From NCBI GenBank assembly GCA_947492385.1, contig CANLMX010000016.1:1-42981 (forward strand): DNA of 42,981 bases. Reading direction: 5' to 3'. Position numbers and translations under genes: made by a program. The number at the start of each line of letters is the position of its first letter. Position 1 is the first letter of the stretch. The notes beneath the pieces were generated by a model. It had not been told where the DNA came from and made no database searches. It worked only from the letters and a program-made list of their open reading frames with translations. Below are positions 16,522 through 25,627 of this stretch, piece after piece. The DNA comes from Planctomycetaceae bacterium (lineage in GTDB: Bacteria; Planctomycetota; Phycisphaerae; Phycisphaerales; SM1A02).

Positions 16522-19500
16522 GTGGGCGGACGACGGGCCGCGCATGCAGGACGCGCGAGCGGCTCGGCGCAGCGGTCGCGGCCGCCGTGCTCGCGGTGGC
16601 GTCGGGCGCCTCGCACGCGGACGAGGTGGAGTTGCGCGGTGGCGCGCCATCGATCGAGTGCGATGTCGCGTCGGTGTCTGGGGCCGGTGCGGTGGTACGC
16701 ATGCGCAAGGCGGGGCTCGACCAGGAGCGGACGGTGCCGTGGAGCGAGGTCCGCGCCGTCCGTGGCGATGGCCTCCCCGAGGGCATCCCGCGATGGGTCG
16801 CGGCGGGCGAGTCGCTCTGGCGGGCGCGCATGCGCGCGGACCGCGGCGACTGGCCGCTGGCGCTCCCCGAGTTCGCGCGCGCGTTCGATGCGTGGCGAGG
16901 CACGCCCGCATCGCGCGACGCGATCGCGGCGACGTCGGGTCTCGCGGAGGCCCGTTGGCGCTCGGGTGAGTTCCCGGCCGCGGTGGTCCCATGCTTCGAC
17001 GCGATCCGGTTGGCGCGCGCCGCGACCGCGACCGACTCGGCCGGCGCCCCGGGTGCCGCCGATGCCGCCCGCGCGCTCGACGGACGCATCGTCGACCTGC
17101 GCGCTCCGCTGCCACCCTTCGTGCCTCCGTTCGCGCTGCCGGCGACGGAGGTCGACGCGGTGGCGAAGGCGGTACGAGGGCTGGACCTCGGTGCGGACCC
17201 GGCGCTGGCACGCGTGGTGGAGTCGTGGTGCGCAGCCGCGGGTGCGTCTGCCGCCGGGGACAAGGATGGCCGCCCGTCGCCGAAGCTCGATGCACCCGCG
17301 AAGGCGGCGATCGCTGCGCTCGACGCGCTCGCCGCGCTTCGCTCCGACGATCCGGCGCAGCGTGCCTCGGCGGTCGCGGCGCTCGCCCGCGCACGTGCCG
17401 CGATGCCGCCATGGTTCGAGCCATGGGCCCGAGCGGCCACGGGCCGTGCGCTTGCCGAGGATCCCGCCGACGCACTCCGGGCACGCGGGTGTGCGCTGCT
17501 TGCGAGCGTCCTTGCGGTGGATGCCGTCCAGCAGCCGGTGCTCGCTGCCTTCGTGCGACCGGTGTTCGACGCCGCGCGGAGCGGCGCCGGGGCGCGGATG
17601 CCGCGCACGATGTCGCCCGCACTCGCTGCGCAGGGCGTGGCCTCGGCGATCACGGTTCCACGGGACCTTGCGGACCGCACCACCGAGTTCATCGAGCGGA
17701 TCGGCGATCGGGCCGTGCTGGTGGCGCACCTCGAGGCGCAGGTCGAGCAGGAGCTTCCCGGCGACGCGCGCCAGGCCGCCGTGACGAGGCTCGCGCGCAC
17801 GCTGGCGTCGATGCTTGAGCGCGAGCAGGACGCGTCACGCCGCGATGAGATCGCGGCGCGCGCGTCGGCGCTCCTGCGAGCCGAGGACTCGAAGGATGCG
17901 GGCGCGGTCGCACTCAGGCTGTCGCTCCTGCGGGCGCGCCACCGTGCCGCGCAGCGGGTCGCGGAGGATCGTCGCGCCGGGCGGGTCGGGGATGCCGATG
18001 CCGAGGCCGCGCGCGGGGAGTTCGCGTCGCTGGTCCAGGAATTCACCGCGTTGGCGTCGAACGCGTCGCGCGCCCGCGAACGCGCCGATCTCGACGCGAC
18101 CCGCGCTGTCGGCCTCACCGCCGAGCAGGTGGCGGCCGAGGCTGCCGCCGCCGAGGACGCCGTGCGCAGCGCGCAGTACTTCCGCGCGTGGGCCGCGTAC
18201 TACGCCGCATGGCTCGGGCGCGATCTTGCGCGCGAAGGCTGGCGGGACACCGCGAACTCCGCGGTCGAGTGGTTCGCCGCCCTGATCGAGCCCGGACGCC
18301 CGACCGTGGACCCCGCGGAAGTCTCGGTCGACCTTCGCGGCAACGAGGGGTTCGCGAGCGCCATCCTTGGCATGGCGCTCGCGTCGAGCCTGGTCACCAG
18401 CCCTGCCACCAGCGATGCATGGTTCGCGCTGCTCGACGATCCGCGGACGCATGCATCGGTCCGGCTCAAGCTCCCGGCATGGCGGCTCGCCGCGCTGCTC
18501 GACCGGGGCGACGCCGCGGGCGCGCTCGTGCTGCTCCGCGCAGGTGCGGACGGGACGCAGGGCATCCCGATGGCGCTCATCGCGGCCGCGCGCGCGGTCC
18601 GGATGGAGCCGACGCCGGAGGCCGCGGCGCTCCTCACCGAGAGCGTCGGCCGCCTGGCGTCCGCCGGCAGGCTCGGCGACCTCGCGGCGATCGGGGGCGC
18701 AGGTCGCGGTGTTGAAGGTCCTGGCGCCAGCCTCTTCGCGGCCGTGCGGTCGGCCACGGAAGCCACGCGTCTCCAGTCGGAGGGCCGGACTTCGGACGCC
18801 CGGGCCGCGTGGGACGTGGCCGTGGAGCAGATCGCGGGCGCCACCGCACCCGAGGCGCCGGCATCCGTCGCGGCGGGCGCGCGCGCACTGCTCGGGCACC
18901 TCCTCCGCGGGGCTGGCCGTCCGTCGGAAGCGGCCGACGCCTTCCTCGCCGCTTCGCAGGGCCTCGCGGGCGAGCGTGCGGGCGACGCCCGATGGATGGC
19001 TGTGATCTGCCTCGACGAGGCATCGCGTGCCGGCATCGGCGATGCCGCGGCCCGTGCCGGCCGGGTGGTGGATGCAATCGTCGCCGATCTTCCCGGGACG
19101 CATGCGGCCGTGCGCGCGCGCGCGTGGCGAGTGACGCGCGGCGGGGCGCCGACCGACGCGGACATCGACGCGCTCCTGGCAGGTTCGGTGCCCGCCCAAC
19201 TTGCGCCCGCGGCCCGACGCGCGGCGATCGAGGGGCTCTACCGCCGGTTCCGTGCCTCGACGGGCGATGAGCGGCGCGCGGCGGCACGGAGGGCGCTGCT
19301 CGCGGGCGATGACGAGCCCGTCGGCGCGGGGGATCCGGGAACGGTGGAACTGCGGCGCCGTGCCGAGATGGCGATCGCGGTCGAGGACCGCGTTCGGGCG
19401 GCGGAGGCCGTCGATGCGCTCGGGGTGCGCGCCGATCCGCACGGCCCGTTCCGAGACGAGCTCGCGGCCCGGAGGTGCCAGGTCGCGGCCCTCGAGGGCC

Positions 19501-20084
19501 GGCTCGATGCGGCGCAGGCGTTCGCGGCCGAGGTCGCGCGCGACACGCCGTGGGCCAGGATCGCGGGGAGCGCGCTGCTCGCGGCCGTGCTTCGCGATCC
19601 CGCGGCCTCGCCCGAGATGCGCGCGTCGGCTGTGGCCGCGGCGGTGCGCGGGCAGTCCCCGCCGCCCGTGGCCGAGATCGTCCTCTGGGTCCGCGCCGAG
19701 GGCGAGCTTGCACGCCGCGGCCAGCCCGGGATCGATCGCACGGGGGCGCGCGAGGCCCTCGACGCCGCACGTGCCGCCCATCCCGGCGACGCGGCGCTGT
19801 CGCTGGCCGACGCGGACTTCCGGCTCGCGACGGGCGATCCCGCCGGCGCGGCGGCCGCCATCGAGCGGGTCCTCGCCGCGAGCCCCGTCGCCAGCGAACC
19901 GTGGTTCGAGGCGAAGGCGATGCAGGTCGGCGCGACGGCGCGGGTCGACGCGTCGCGCGCACGCGCCATGCTCGACCAGGTCCGTTCGCTCGCCGGCGGG
20001 TTTGGCTCGGGCGCGGCGGCGCGGCGGTTCGCGGAGCTCGATCGGTCGCTTCCCGCACCGTCTGCCGGAAGGCGCTCGCCATGA
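16518..20084 (+). CDS. Large secreted helical-repeat protein, unknown function
   Basis: 1188 residues; I do not recognise a named family. A signal peptide (about residues 1-35, ending ASGASHA) is followed by a small beta-rich region (VELRGGAPSIECDVASVSG). A very long Ala/Arg/Asp-rich helical region follows, with repeated motifs of the type ARxxxGRPSEAADAFLAAS that look like degenerate TPR units. No catalytic motif is visible. It overlaps the vWA gene before it and the next gene after it by ATGA, so it is very likely made together with them and works in the envelope, perhaps as a scaffold (inference). Confidence 0.7.
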   Translation: MSGRTTGRACRTRERLGAAVAAAVLAVASGASHADEVELRGGAPSIECDVASVSGAGAVVRMRKAGLDQERTVPWSEVRAVRGDGLPEGIPRWVAAGESLWRARMRADRGDWPLALPEFARAFDAWRGTPASRDAIAATSGLAEARWRSGEFPAAVVPCFDAIRLARAATATDSAGAPGAADAARALDGRIVDLRAPLPPFVPPFALPATEVDAVAKAVRGLDLGADPALARVVESWCAAAGASAAGDKDGRPSPKLDAPAKAAIAALDALAALRSDDPAQRASAVAALARARAAMPPWFEPWARAATGRALAEDPADALRARGCALLASVLAVDAVQQPVLAAFVRPVFDAARSGAGARMPRTMSPALAAQGVASAITVPRDLADRTTEFIERIGDRAVLVAHLEAQVEQELPGDARQAAVTRLARTLASMLEREQDASRRDEIAARASALLRAEDSKDAGAVALRLSLLRARHRAAQRVAEDRRAGRVGDADAEAARGEFASLVQEFTALASNASRARERADLDATRAVGLTAEQVAAEAAAAEDAVRSAQYFRAWAAYYAAWLGRDLAREGWRDTANSAVEWFAALIEPGRPTVDPAEVSVDLRGNEGFASAILGMALASSLVTSPATSDAWFALLDDPRTHASVRLKLPAWRLAALLDRGDAAGALVLLRAGADGTQGIPMALIAAARAVRMEPTPEAAALLTESVGRLASAGRLGDLAAIGGAGRGVEGPGASLFAAVRSATEATRLQSEGRTSDARAAWDVAVEQIAGATAPEAPASVAAGARALLGHLLRGAGRPSEAADAFLAASQGLAGERAGDARWMAVICLDEASRAGIGDAAARAGRVVDAIVADLPGTHAAVRARAWRVTRGGAPTDADIDALLAGSVPAQLAPAARRAAIEGLYRRFRASTGDERRAAARRALLAGDDEPVGAGDPGTVELRRRAEMAIAVEDRVRAAEAVDALGVRADPHGPFRDELAARRCQVAALEGRLDAAQAFAAEVARDTPWARIAGSALLAAVLRDPAASPEMRASAVAAAVRGQSPPPVAEIVLWVRAEGELARRGQPGIDRTGAREALDAARAAHPGDAALSLADADFRLATGDPAGAAAAIERVLAASPVASEPWFEAKAMQVGATARVDASRARAMLDQVRSLAGGFGSGAAARRFAELDRSLPAPSAGRRSP

Positions 20085-22672
20085 ACGCGGCGGCCGACGA
20101 GGCACGCCGCTCGCTCGATGCGCAGGTCGCGTCGGTGCTGCGCGCATGCGGCGGATGGAACGACGAGTCCCGTCGTCGGCTGGCCGCACTCGCGCACCTG
20201 CGACGCGTGCCGCCCAACGAACTGTCGGCGAGCGTGGCGCGCGTCGCGGCGGCGTGGGGCGCACCGGCCACCGGCGCCGGCTCGGATCTTCCTGCCGACG
20301 GATCGCCATCGTCCGGCGGTCCTGCCAGTGCCGCCCGCCTTTCGCGCGGTTCCGAACGCGTGCGGCCCCGCGTCCGCCCCGCCGGCATGGCCGGCCCCGC
20401 CGTCGGCATCGCGGTGCTCCTGGCGACCTCGGTCCTGAGTGCCGGCATGCTCTGGTACGCGGTGCGCCGCGCCGAGTCGACGTCGCGCCTCGTGGAACCC
20501 GCGACTGGTTCCGGCGACGCACGCGGGGGACGCGACGCGTCCTCGGCCGATCGCGCCACCGAGTCATCATCGGCGTCCGGACCCGGTTCGCCTGCGGGGA
20601 CCGCCGGCGCGCCGGAGGGCGTGGCTCCGCGGGCCGAGCCGCGCGACGTTCCTCCGGTGCCTGCCGTCTACGCGCGCCCGCCGGCGCTGCGCGTCGACGC
20701 ATCGCCCGCATGGAGCCGGACTGCGCTCGAGTCGCTTGCCGGGGACGAGCCCGCGCTCGAGGCCACGCGGGCGGCCGTGGGATCCGGCGCCGCTGCGGGC
20801 GACGCGGACCGCGCGCTGGTCGTGCGCGTCATCGATGCGATCCAGGGTGCGTGGCCGCTGCTGCAGGGCGTCCGGCGCGACCAGCTGCTGCGCGACGCGT
20901 GCGCGATCGCACGCACCGACGCGGCGTTGGTCGACCGAATGCGCGTCGAACTGGCGGCGGCACGCGATGCCGCGTTCGATGCCCCGGTCCAGGCATGGCG
21001 CGGCTCGGCGGCTGCGGGCGTGCGTGCTGCGCTGGACGCACCGTCCGCGGAGGCCGAGGCGTTCGTTCCTGCGGCGCGCGGTTGGCTCATGGCGCGGATC
21101 GGCGCCGTCGCGGATGCGGTCCTTTCTGGTGACGCGGTACGCGCGGCCGAGTCGGTCGAGGCGTGGCTCGCCGCCGTGGGGGCGACCACGGTCGGCGCGG
21201 GCGCGTCCACCGACCCCGATGGACCGGCGATCGCGCTGCTCGACCTGCTGCTGCGGCGCGACGCTCCATTCGCGCGGCCGGGCGTCGCCGCCGATGCGGC
21301 AGGAACGCTCCTTGACTCGCTGGGGTGGACGTCCCGCGCTGAGCGGCGTGCGTCGATCGCCGGTGCGTTCCGCGCATGGCTCGAGGATCCCTCGGTTCCG
21401 AGCCAGTCGCTCCATGGTCTCACCAGCGTGCTCGCATCGCGGCGGCCCGGGGCCTGGTGGGATCCGTGGCTCGTGTGCGGGGCGCGTGCCGATGCCGCCG
21501 CACGCGCGCGAGCCGCGGCACGATGGGCGACGGCGCTCGCCGGCAGCGACGGCACCGCGGAGGATGCGGACGCGCGCGCCCGCGGCATTCCCGCGGAGGC
21601 GATCGACCGCTGGATGCTGGTCGCGCGCGCGGTCGATGCACGGTCGCACGGCACCGCACCGGCCGAGCGCATGGTGCGTGCCGCAGAGCGCATCGCGCTG
21701 GTCGAGGCCGCACGCTGCCTCGAGCGCGGCAGGTTCAGCGATGCCGAGTCGCGGCTCGCCCAGGTCGAGGATCCCGACGGGCTCGGGCTTGACGACCTTG
21801 ACCGGTGGAAGGGCAGGGCGCGGCGCGACCCGCCCCGCACGCCGGGCACCGATGGCCAACTGCGCGACGAACTGCGCCGCCGTGCCGCATTCGACGACCA
21901 CGCCGCGTTCCTTCGGTCGCTGCGCACGCGTTCGATCGGAGACCTCGGCCCGCTCGACGCCGCGGAACTCGCCCACGAGGCGCTCTGCGCGGCATCCCCG
22001 CAGGTGCGGTCCGTCGCGCAGGGCGTGATCGTCGATGTCTTCGCGGAAGGACCGAACGTCCTCGCGGCCCTCGCCGCCGCCGTTCCGGACGCGTCGGACC
22101 CGGCCGAGGCGGCGGCCGTCGCGTCGCAGGCCTGCGGGCTTCCCCCGCCGCGCGGGACGCCCGAGCGGCTCCGGACGGCGGCGGTGCTCATGCTCCTCGA
22201 CCGGCACGCGACGCTTGCGCCCTCCGACCGGCATCGCCTCGACGCCGTGTCGACCGAGTTCGCCTTCTCGGCCTCCGCGGGCGTCCGCGCCGCAGGTGGC
22301 CAGCCGCCGCCTGCCGAGTTGTCGCCCGAAGCCGCGTTCCGCGCGTGGTTCGACGCCCGCGTCGCCGAGGCGCGGCCGGTCGTGCCTTCGTCGACGCTCG
22401 CGTCGATCGTGGCCCGTGCGGATGCACGGCGCGCGCTCGCCTCGTCCGGACCGCAGGCATTCGTGGCCGAGCAGGCTGCGCTCCTTGACGTGGACGCCGC
22501 GCTGGTGGCGGAGCGTGCCCCTCGTGTGCGTTCCGCCGTCGGCGCGATCGTCCAGCGCGCGGCGGCGGAACGGGCATCCGCACCCGACGTGTTCGCGCAA
22601 GTGGAAGCCAATGCGCGGGCCATGCAGGAACTGGCGGCGCTGTCGCTCGCCCCGGGGGAGGTGCAGCGATGA
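20081..22672 (+). CDS. Single-pass membrane protein with large helical domain, unknown function
   Basis: 863 residues; family not recognised. About 100 cytoplasmic residues rich in Ala and Arg are followed by one membrane helix (about 102-127, ending LWYAVRR). A Ser/Gly/Pro linker comes next, then roughly 700 residues of Ala/Asp/Arg-rich helices without Cys-based or enzymatic motifs. Its style resembles the preceding secreted protein, so the two may have related repeat architecture. Both ends overlap neighbours by ATGA. Earlier in-frame starts would lie deep in the preceding gene, so ATG 20081 is secure. Confidence 0.7.
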   Translation: MNAAADEARRSLDAQVASVLRACGGWNDESRRRLAALAHLRRVPPNELSASVARVAAAWGAPATGAGSDLPADGSPSSGGPASAARLSRGSERVRPRVRPAGMAGPAVGIAVLLATSVLSAGMLWYAVRRAESTSRLVEPATGSGDARGGRDASSADRATESSSASGPGSPAGTAGAPEGVAPRAEPRDVPPVPAVYARPPALRVDASPAWSRTALESLAGDEPALEATRAAVGSGAAAGDADRALVVRVIDAIQGAWPLLQGVRRDQLLRDACAIARTDAALVDRMRVELAAARDAAFDAPVQAWRGSAAAGVRAALDAPSAEAEAFVPAARGWLMARIGAVADAVLSGDAVRAAESVEAWLAAVGATTVGAGASTDPDGPAIALLDLLLRRDAPFARPGVAADAAGTLLDSLGWTSRAERRASIAGAFRAWLEDPSVPSQSLHGLTSVLASRRPGAWWDPWLVCGARADAAARARAAARWATALAGSDGTAEDADARARGIPAEAIDRWMLVARAVDARSHGTAPAERMVRAAERIALVEAARCLERGRFSDAESRLAQVEDPDGLGLDDLDRWKGRARRDPPRTPGTDGQLRDELRRRAAFDDHAAFLRSLRTRSIGDLGPLDAAELAHEALCAASPQVRSVAQGVIVDVFAEGPNVLAALAAAVPDASDPAEAAAVASQACGLPPPRGTPERLRTAAVLMLLDRHATLAPSDRHRLDAVSTEFAFSASAGVRAAGGQPPPAELSPEAAFRAWFDARVAEARPVVPSSTLASIVARADARRALASSGPQAFVAEQAALLDVDAALVAERAPRVRSAVGAIVQRAAAERASAPDVFAQVEANARAMQELAALSLAPGEVQR

Positions 22673-23424
22673 TCCGCACCATCGCCACGGTTGCGGCGCT
22701 CGTGCTCCTGGGCGCGGAGGCGCCGCCCCCGGACTGGGTGCGTACCCGGCTCGAACGCCTCGATGGCCTTCGTCCCGGCGACTACGTGGTGCTCGCGGAG
22801 GACCTCATGGATCGTGCTCCCTCCGAGCCCGACCCCGAGGCCACGCGCGCGCTGGCGCGCCACGTCGCGGCGCTGGCGGGTGCGCTGGACGTCGATGGGT
22901 TCGGACGCAGCGCCGCGCTCTTCCTGGCGGAGCACGCACCCGGCGACGCCGACCGTGCACGGATGCTCGCGATCGCGGGGGCGCTCGATCCTGCGCCGGA
23001 CCGGGCCGCCACGCGTGCGGAGACCGCCGGCGCGGCGAACGCACTGCTGCGCGCCTTCGGGCACTATCGGCGCGGCGAGGCCTCGCGGGCACGCGAGTGG
23101 ATCGGGCGCAACGGCGCGGCCGCGCTCCTTGACGCGAATCCCGCGGTGCTCAAGGGCGGTTCGGCCCGCTTCCGCGCCGACTGTGACGCGATGCGCACGG
23201 CGGGACCTCCGCCCATGTCCCCGGAGCAGCTCGATGCGCTGCATGCGCTGGTCGCGGCGGCCGCCGCGGGCGCTCCGCGCACGTGGAGCGAGGCCCTCAT
23301 GCTCCACGGGGCGGCCCCGCTCGCGGAACTCGACGTGTCGGACCCGCGCACGCTGTTCGGCGTCGACCCGACCCGCTGCACGTGGCGCGACGGCGAGTGG
23401 CGCGCCCGCGAGCGTGCGCCCTGA
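22669..23424 (+). CDS. Small secreted protein, unknown function
   Basis: 251 residues; family not recognised. A signal peptide (about 1-19, ending LLGAEA) precedes a helical Ala-rich body with no obvious catalytic motif. The C-terminal part (TLFGVDPTRCTWRDGEW) holds one of two cysteines, which could form a disulfide with Cys in FRADCDAMR. It is the last member of the four-gene ATGA-linked vWA cluster. The stop codon is in one arm of a bidirectional hairpin shared with the convergent gene. Confidence 0.7.
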   Translation: MIRTIATVAALVLLGAEAPPPDWVRTRLERLDGLRPGDYVVLAEDLMDRAPSEPDPEATRALARHVAALAGALDVDGFGRSAALFLAEHAPGDADRARMLAIAGALDPAPDRAATRAETAGAANALLRAFGHYRRGEASRAREWIGRNGAAALLDANPAVLKGGSARFRADCDAMRTAGPPPMSPEQLDALHALVAAAAAGAPRTWSEALMLHGAAPLAELDVSDPRTLFGVDPTRCTWRDGEWRARERAP

Positions 23425-23453
23425 GTGCGCCCGGTTCGGCCGGGACCTCAGGG
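23419..23453. terminator. Bidirectional hairpin between convergent genes
   Basis: Outer arms CCCTGAG / CTCAGGG and inner arms CCCGG / CCGGG (loop TTCGG) form a compound stem. Both stop codons lie in the outer arms: TGA at 23422-23424 on plus, and 23450-23448 on minus. There is no T run, so factor-independent termination would rely on the stem. Confidence 0.55.
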
Positions 23454-24365
23454 GGCGCCTGCTGGCATGCCCGTGATCATCTCCCCGAGCTTCCGCCGCT
23501 GGCGCTCGTCGAGGATCTTCGCGAGTTCCCCGAAGACCTGCTGCTGCTCGCGGCGCGTGTATGCCCCGCGCTCGCGCGTGCCCTGGATCTCCTGGACGGC
23601 GATCTCCATGAAGAGGCCGCGCACCCGTTCGGCCTGTTCAGGCGTGAGGTCGAGTTCCTTGACCAGGTGCTCGAACTGCGCGGTGCGGCTCGCCGCGCGG
23701 CGCTGGATCGAGCGCTTCACCATTGCGCCGAGTTCTTCCATCCGCATGCGCGCCTCCGCCCGTGCGTTCCCGGACGGTGCCGCCCCGTCGCTAGGACCCT
23801 CGCCCGTGGGAAGCTCCGCGGCGCGCGCTGCACGCCACTCCGCCGCAAGCCGCCGGGCCTCGGCGGCCTCCGCCGGATCGAGCGCGCTGCCGCATTCGTC
23901 GATGAAGTCGCCGCGGGCCCGGAACGGTGCGAGGATGCCGTTCACCTCACGCAGCTTCGCGAAGGCGGCCGTCGCGCCCTTCGTTCCCGATTCCTTGGCC
24001 GAGCGCATGGCATCCCCAAGCCCCACGATCGTCGTGTAGTGCTCGAAGAGGATCTCCTCGAATGCCTTGGTGCGCGCGGCCGCGACCGACTCGAGCCGGG
24101 CGCGCTGGATGTCGTCCTTCGCCACGGCAAAGGCGGCGACGACCTCGGGCTCGTCATCAAGTGGCATGAGCACACCGTCGAAGCCGCGCTCGACGATCGA
24201 CTTTCTCGCGGGCTCCGCAGGTGCGACCGCCGGTCCTGCAAGCAGGCCGGCCGGACCCGTGCCCGACGGGGTTCCTTCGTCGGCGGCGAGGAGCGGGGCG
24301 AACGCGATGAGCAGGGCAAGTGACAGACTCGTCATGATGGCCGAACGTCGACCCTGCGAGCCCAT
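23448..24365 (-). CDS. Secreted helical protein with LTPEQ motif
   Basis: 305 residues. A signal peptide (SLALLIAFAPLLA) is followed by charged helices. Near the C-terminus ELDLTPEQAERVRGLFMEIA and a nearby charged helix (TRREQQQVFGELAKILDERQRRKL) resemble the LTxxQ pattern of Spy/CpxP-type periplasmic proteins. A chaperone-like or metal-sensing role is only suggested by that resemblance. Starts at 24365 or 24335 are both possible; the longer one begins 10 bases after the preceding gene and leaves a normal basic signal-peptide head. Probably cotranscribed with the transsulfuration genes. Confidence 0.7.
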   Translation of the reverse strand: MGSQGRRSAIMTSLSLALLIAFAPLLAADEGTPSGTGPAGLLAGPAVAPAEPARKSIVERGFDGVLMPLDDEPEVVAAFAVAKDDIQRARLESVAAARTKAFEEILFEHYTTIVGLGDAMRSAKESGTKGATAAFAKLREVNGILAPFRARGDFIDECGSALDPAEAAEARRLAAEWRAARAAELPTGEGPSDGAAPSGNARAEARMRMEELGAMVKRSIQRRAASRTAQFEHLVKELDLTPEQAERVRGLFMEIAVQEIQGTRERGAYTRREQQQVFGELAKILDERQRRKLGEMITGMPAGAP

Positions 24366-24375
24366 TGCCTCATGT

Positions 24376-25581
24376 TCAGGCCTTCGAGAGGCCGTGCTCA
24401 AGGTCCGCCAGAAGGTCGTCCACGTGCTCGATCCCGACGCTGAGGCGGACCAGCGAGTCGCTGATCCCAAGCGCCGCCCGCTGGTCGGCCGGCACGCTTG
24501 CGTGGGTCATGATGGCCGGGTGCTCGATCAGGCTCTCGACCCCACCCAGGCTCTCGGCGAGGGCGAAGATCCGGACGTGTTCCAGGAACCGGCGGCTCTC
24601 GTCGATCCCGCCCTTCAGGAACGCGGTGATCATGCCGCCGCCCGCGGGGGCGCCGTCGAGCCGCATCTGCCGCTGCGCCAGCGCATGCTGTGGGTGGCTT
24701 GCGAGCCCGGGGTACGTGACGCGCGCGACCTTCGGATGGCGCTCGAGCCAGGCGGCGATGCGCGCCGCGCTGGTGCAGTGCTGCCGCATCCGCACCGCCA
24801 GGGTCTTCGCCCCGCGCAGGGTCAGGTAGGCGTCGAACGGCCCCATCACGCTGCCGATCGCGTTCTGCATGAACCGCAGCTTCTCCGCGATCGCACGGTC
24901 GCCGGTTACCAGCGCGCCGCCCACCGTGTCGCTGTGGCCGCCGAGGTACTTCGTCGTCGAGTGCATCACGATGTCGATGCCGTGCTCGAGCGGGCGCTGC
25001 AGCATGGGCGTGGCGAAGGTGTTGTCGCACACCGTGATCGCTCCGCACGCCTTGCCGATGCGGGCCACCTCCGCGAGGTCGACCAGCTTCAGCGTGGGGT
25101 TCGTCGGCGTCTCGACCCAGATCATGCCCGGGCGATGGGCCTTGGCCGCGGCCTCGAGCCGCGCGACGTCGGTCATGTCGACGAACTCGACCTTCAGTCC
25201 CTGGCTGCGCCGGCGCACGCGGTTCAGCAGCCGGTTCGTGCCGCCGTAGACGTCGTCCATGCAGAGCACCGTGCCGCCGGCATCGAGCAGCTCGAGCGCC
25301 GTGGCGATCGCCGCGAGGCCGCTTGCGAAGCAGAATCCCCCGTTGGTGCGGTCCTCGGCGTCGGTGAGGCGCGAGCCCTCGATGTTCGCGAGCAGGCGCT
25401 CGGCCGCGAAACGCGTCGCGTTGTGGCTGCGGCTGTACTCGAAACCCTTGTGGACGCCAGGGCTCTCCTGCACGAACGTGCTGCTCGTGAAGATCGGGGG
25501 CATGACCGCGCCGGTGGCGGGTTCGGGGGACTGGCCGCCGTGGATGACGCGCGAATCGAGGTGGAGGTTGCCGTGTGCCAT
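24376..25581 (-). CDS. Cystathionine gamma-lyase / gamma-synthase family PLP enzyme
   Basis: 401 residues of the Cys/Met metabolism PLP family. HGGQSPEPATGAVMPPI opens the protein, YSRSHNATR follows near residue 50, and the PLP lysine is in HSTTKYLGGHSD (Lys 211). GGVESLIEHPAIMTHAS near the end is typical. Because the gene directly upstream encodes cystathionine beta-synthase, a gamma-lyase turning cystathionine into cysteine is the better guess. Gamma-synthase (metB) cannot be excluded by motif reading. It starts 46 bases after the preceding stop. Confidence 0.9.
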   Translation of the reverse strand: MAHGNLHLDSRVIHGGQSPEPATGAVMPPIFTSSTFVQESPGVHKGFEYSRSHNATRFAAERLLANIEGSRLTDAEDRTNGGFCFASGLAAIATALELLDAGGTVLCMDDVYGGTNRLLNRVRRRSQGLKVEFVDMTDVARLEAAAKAHRPGMIWVETPTNPTLKLVDLAEVARIGKACGAITVCDNTFATPMLQRPLEHGIDIVMHSTTKYLGGHSDTVGGALVTGDRAIAEKLRFMQNAIGSVMGPFDAYLTLRGAKTLAVRMRQHCTSAARIAAWLERHPKVARVTYPGLASHPQHALAQRQMRLDGAPAGGGMITAFLKGGIDESRRFLEHVRIFALAESLGGVESLIEHPAIMTHASVPADQRAALGISDSLVRLSVGIEHVDDLLADLEHGLSKA

Positions 25582-25627
25582 GGTGCTTCGTGCCTTCGGT
25601 GGTGCCCCGCGTGCCGGTCGCGCGGGC

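Noticed and set aside
17835..20711. 958-codon minus-strand open frame inside the vWA cluster
   Set aside because: The plus-strand frames are chained by ATGA overlaps and have signal peptide or membrane segments; the minus frame is Arg/Pro-rich without structure.
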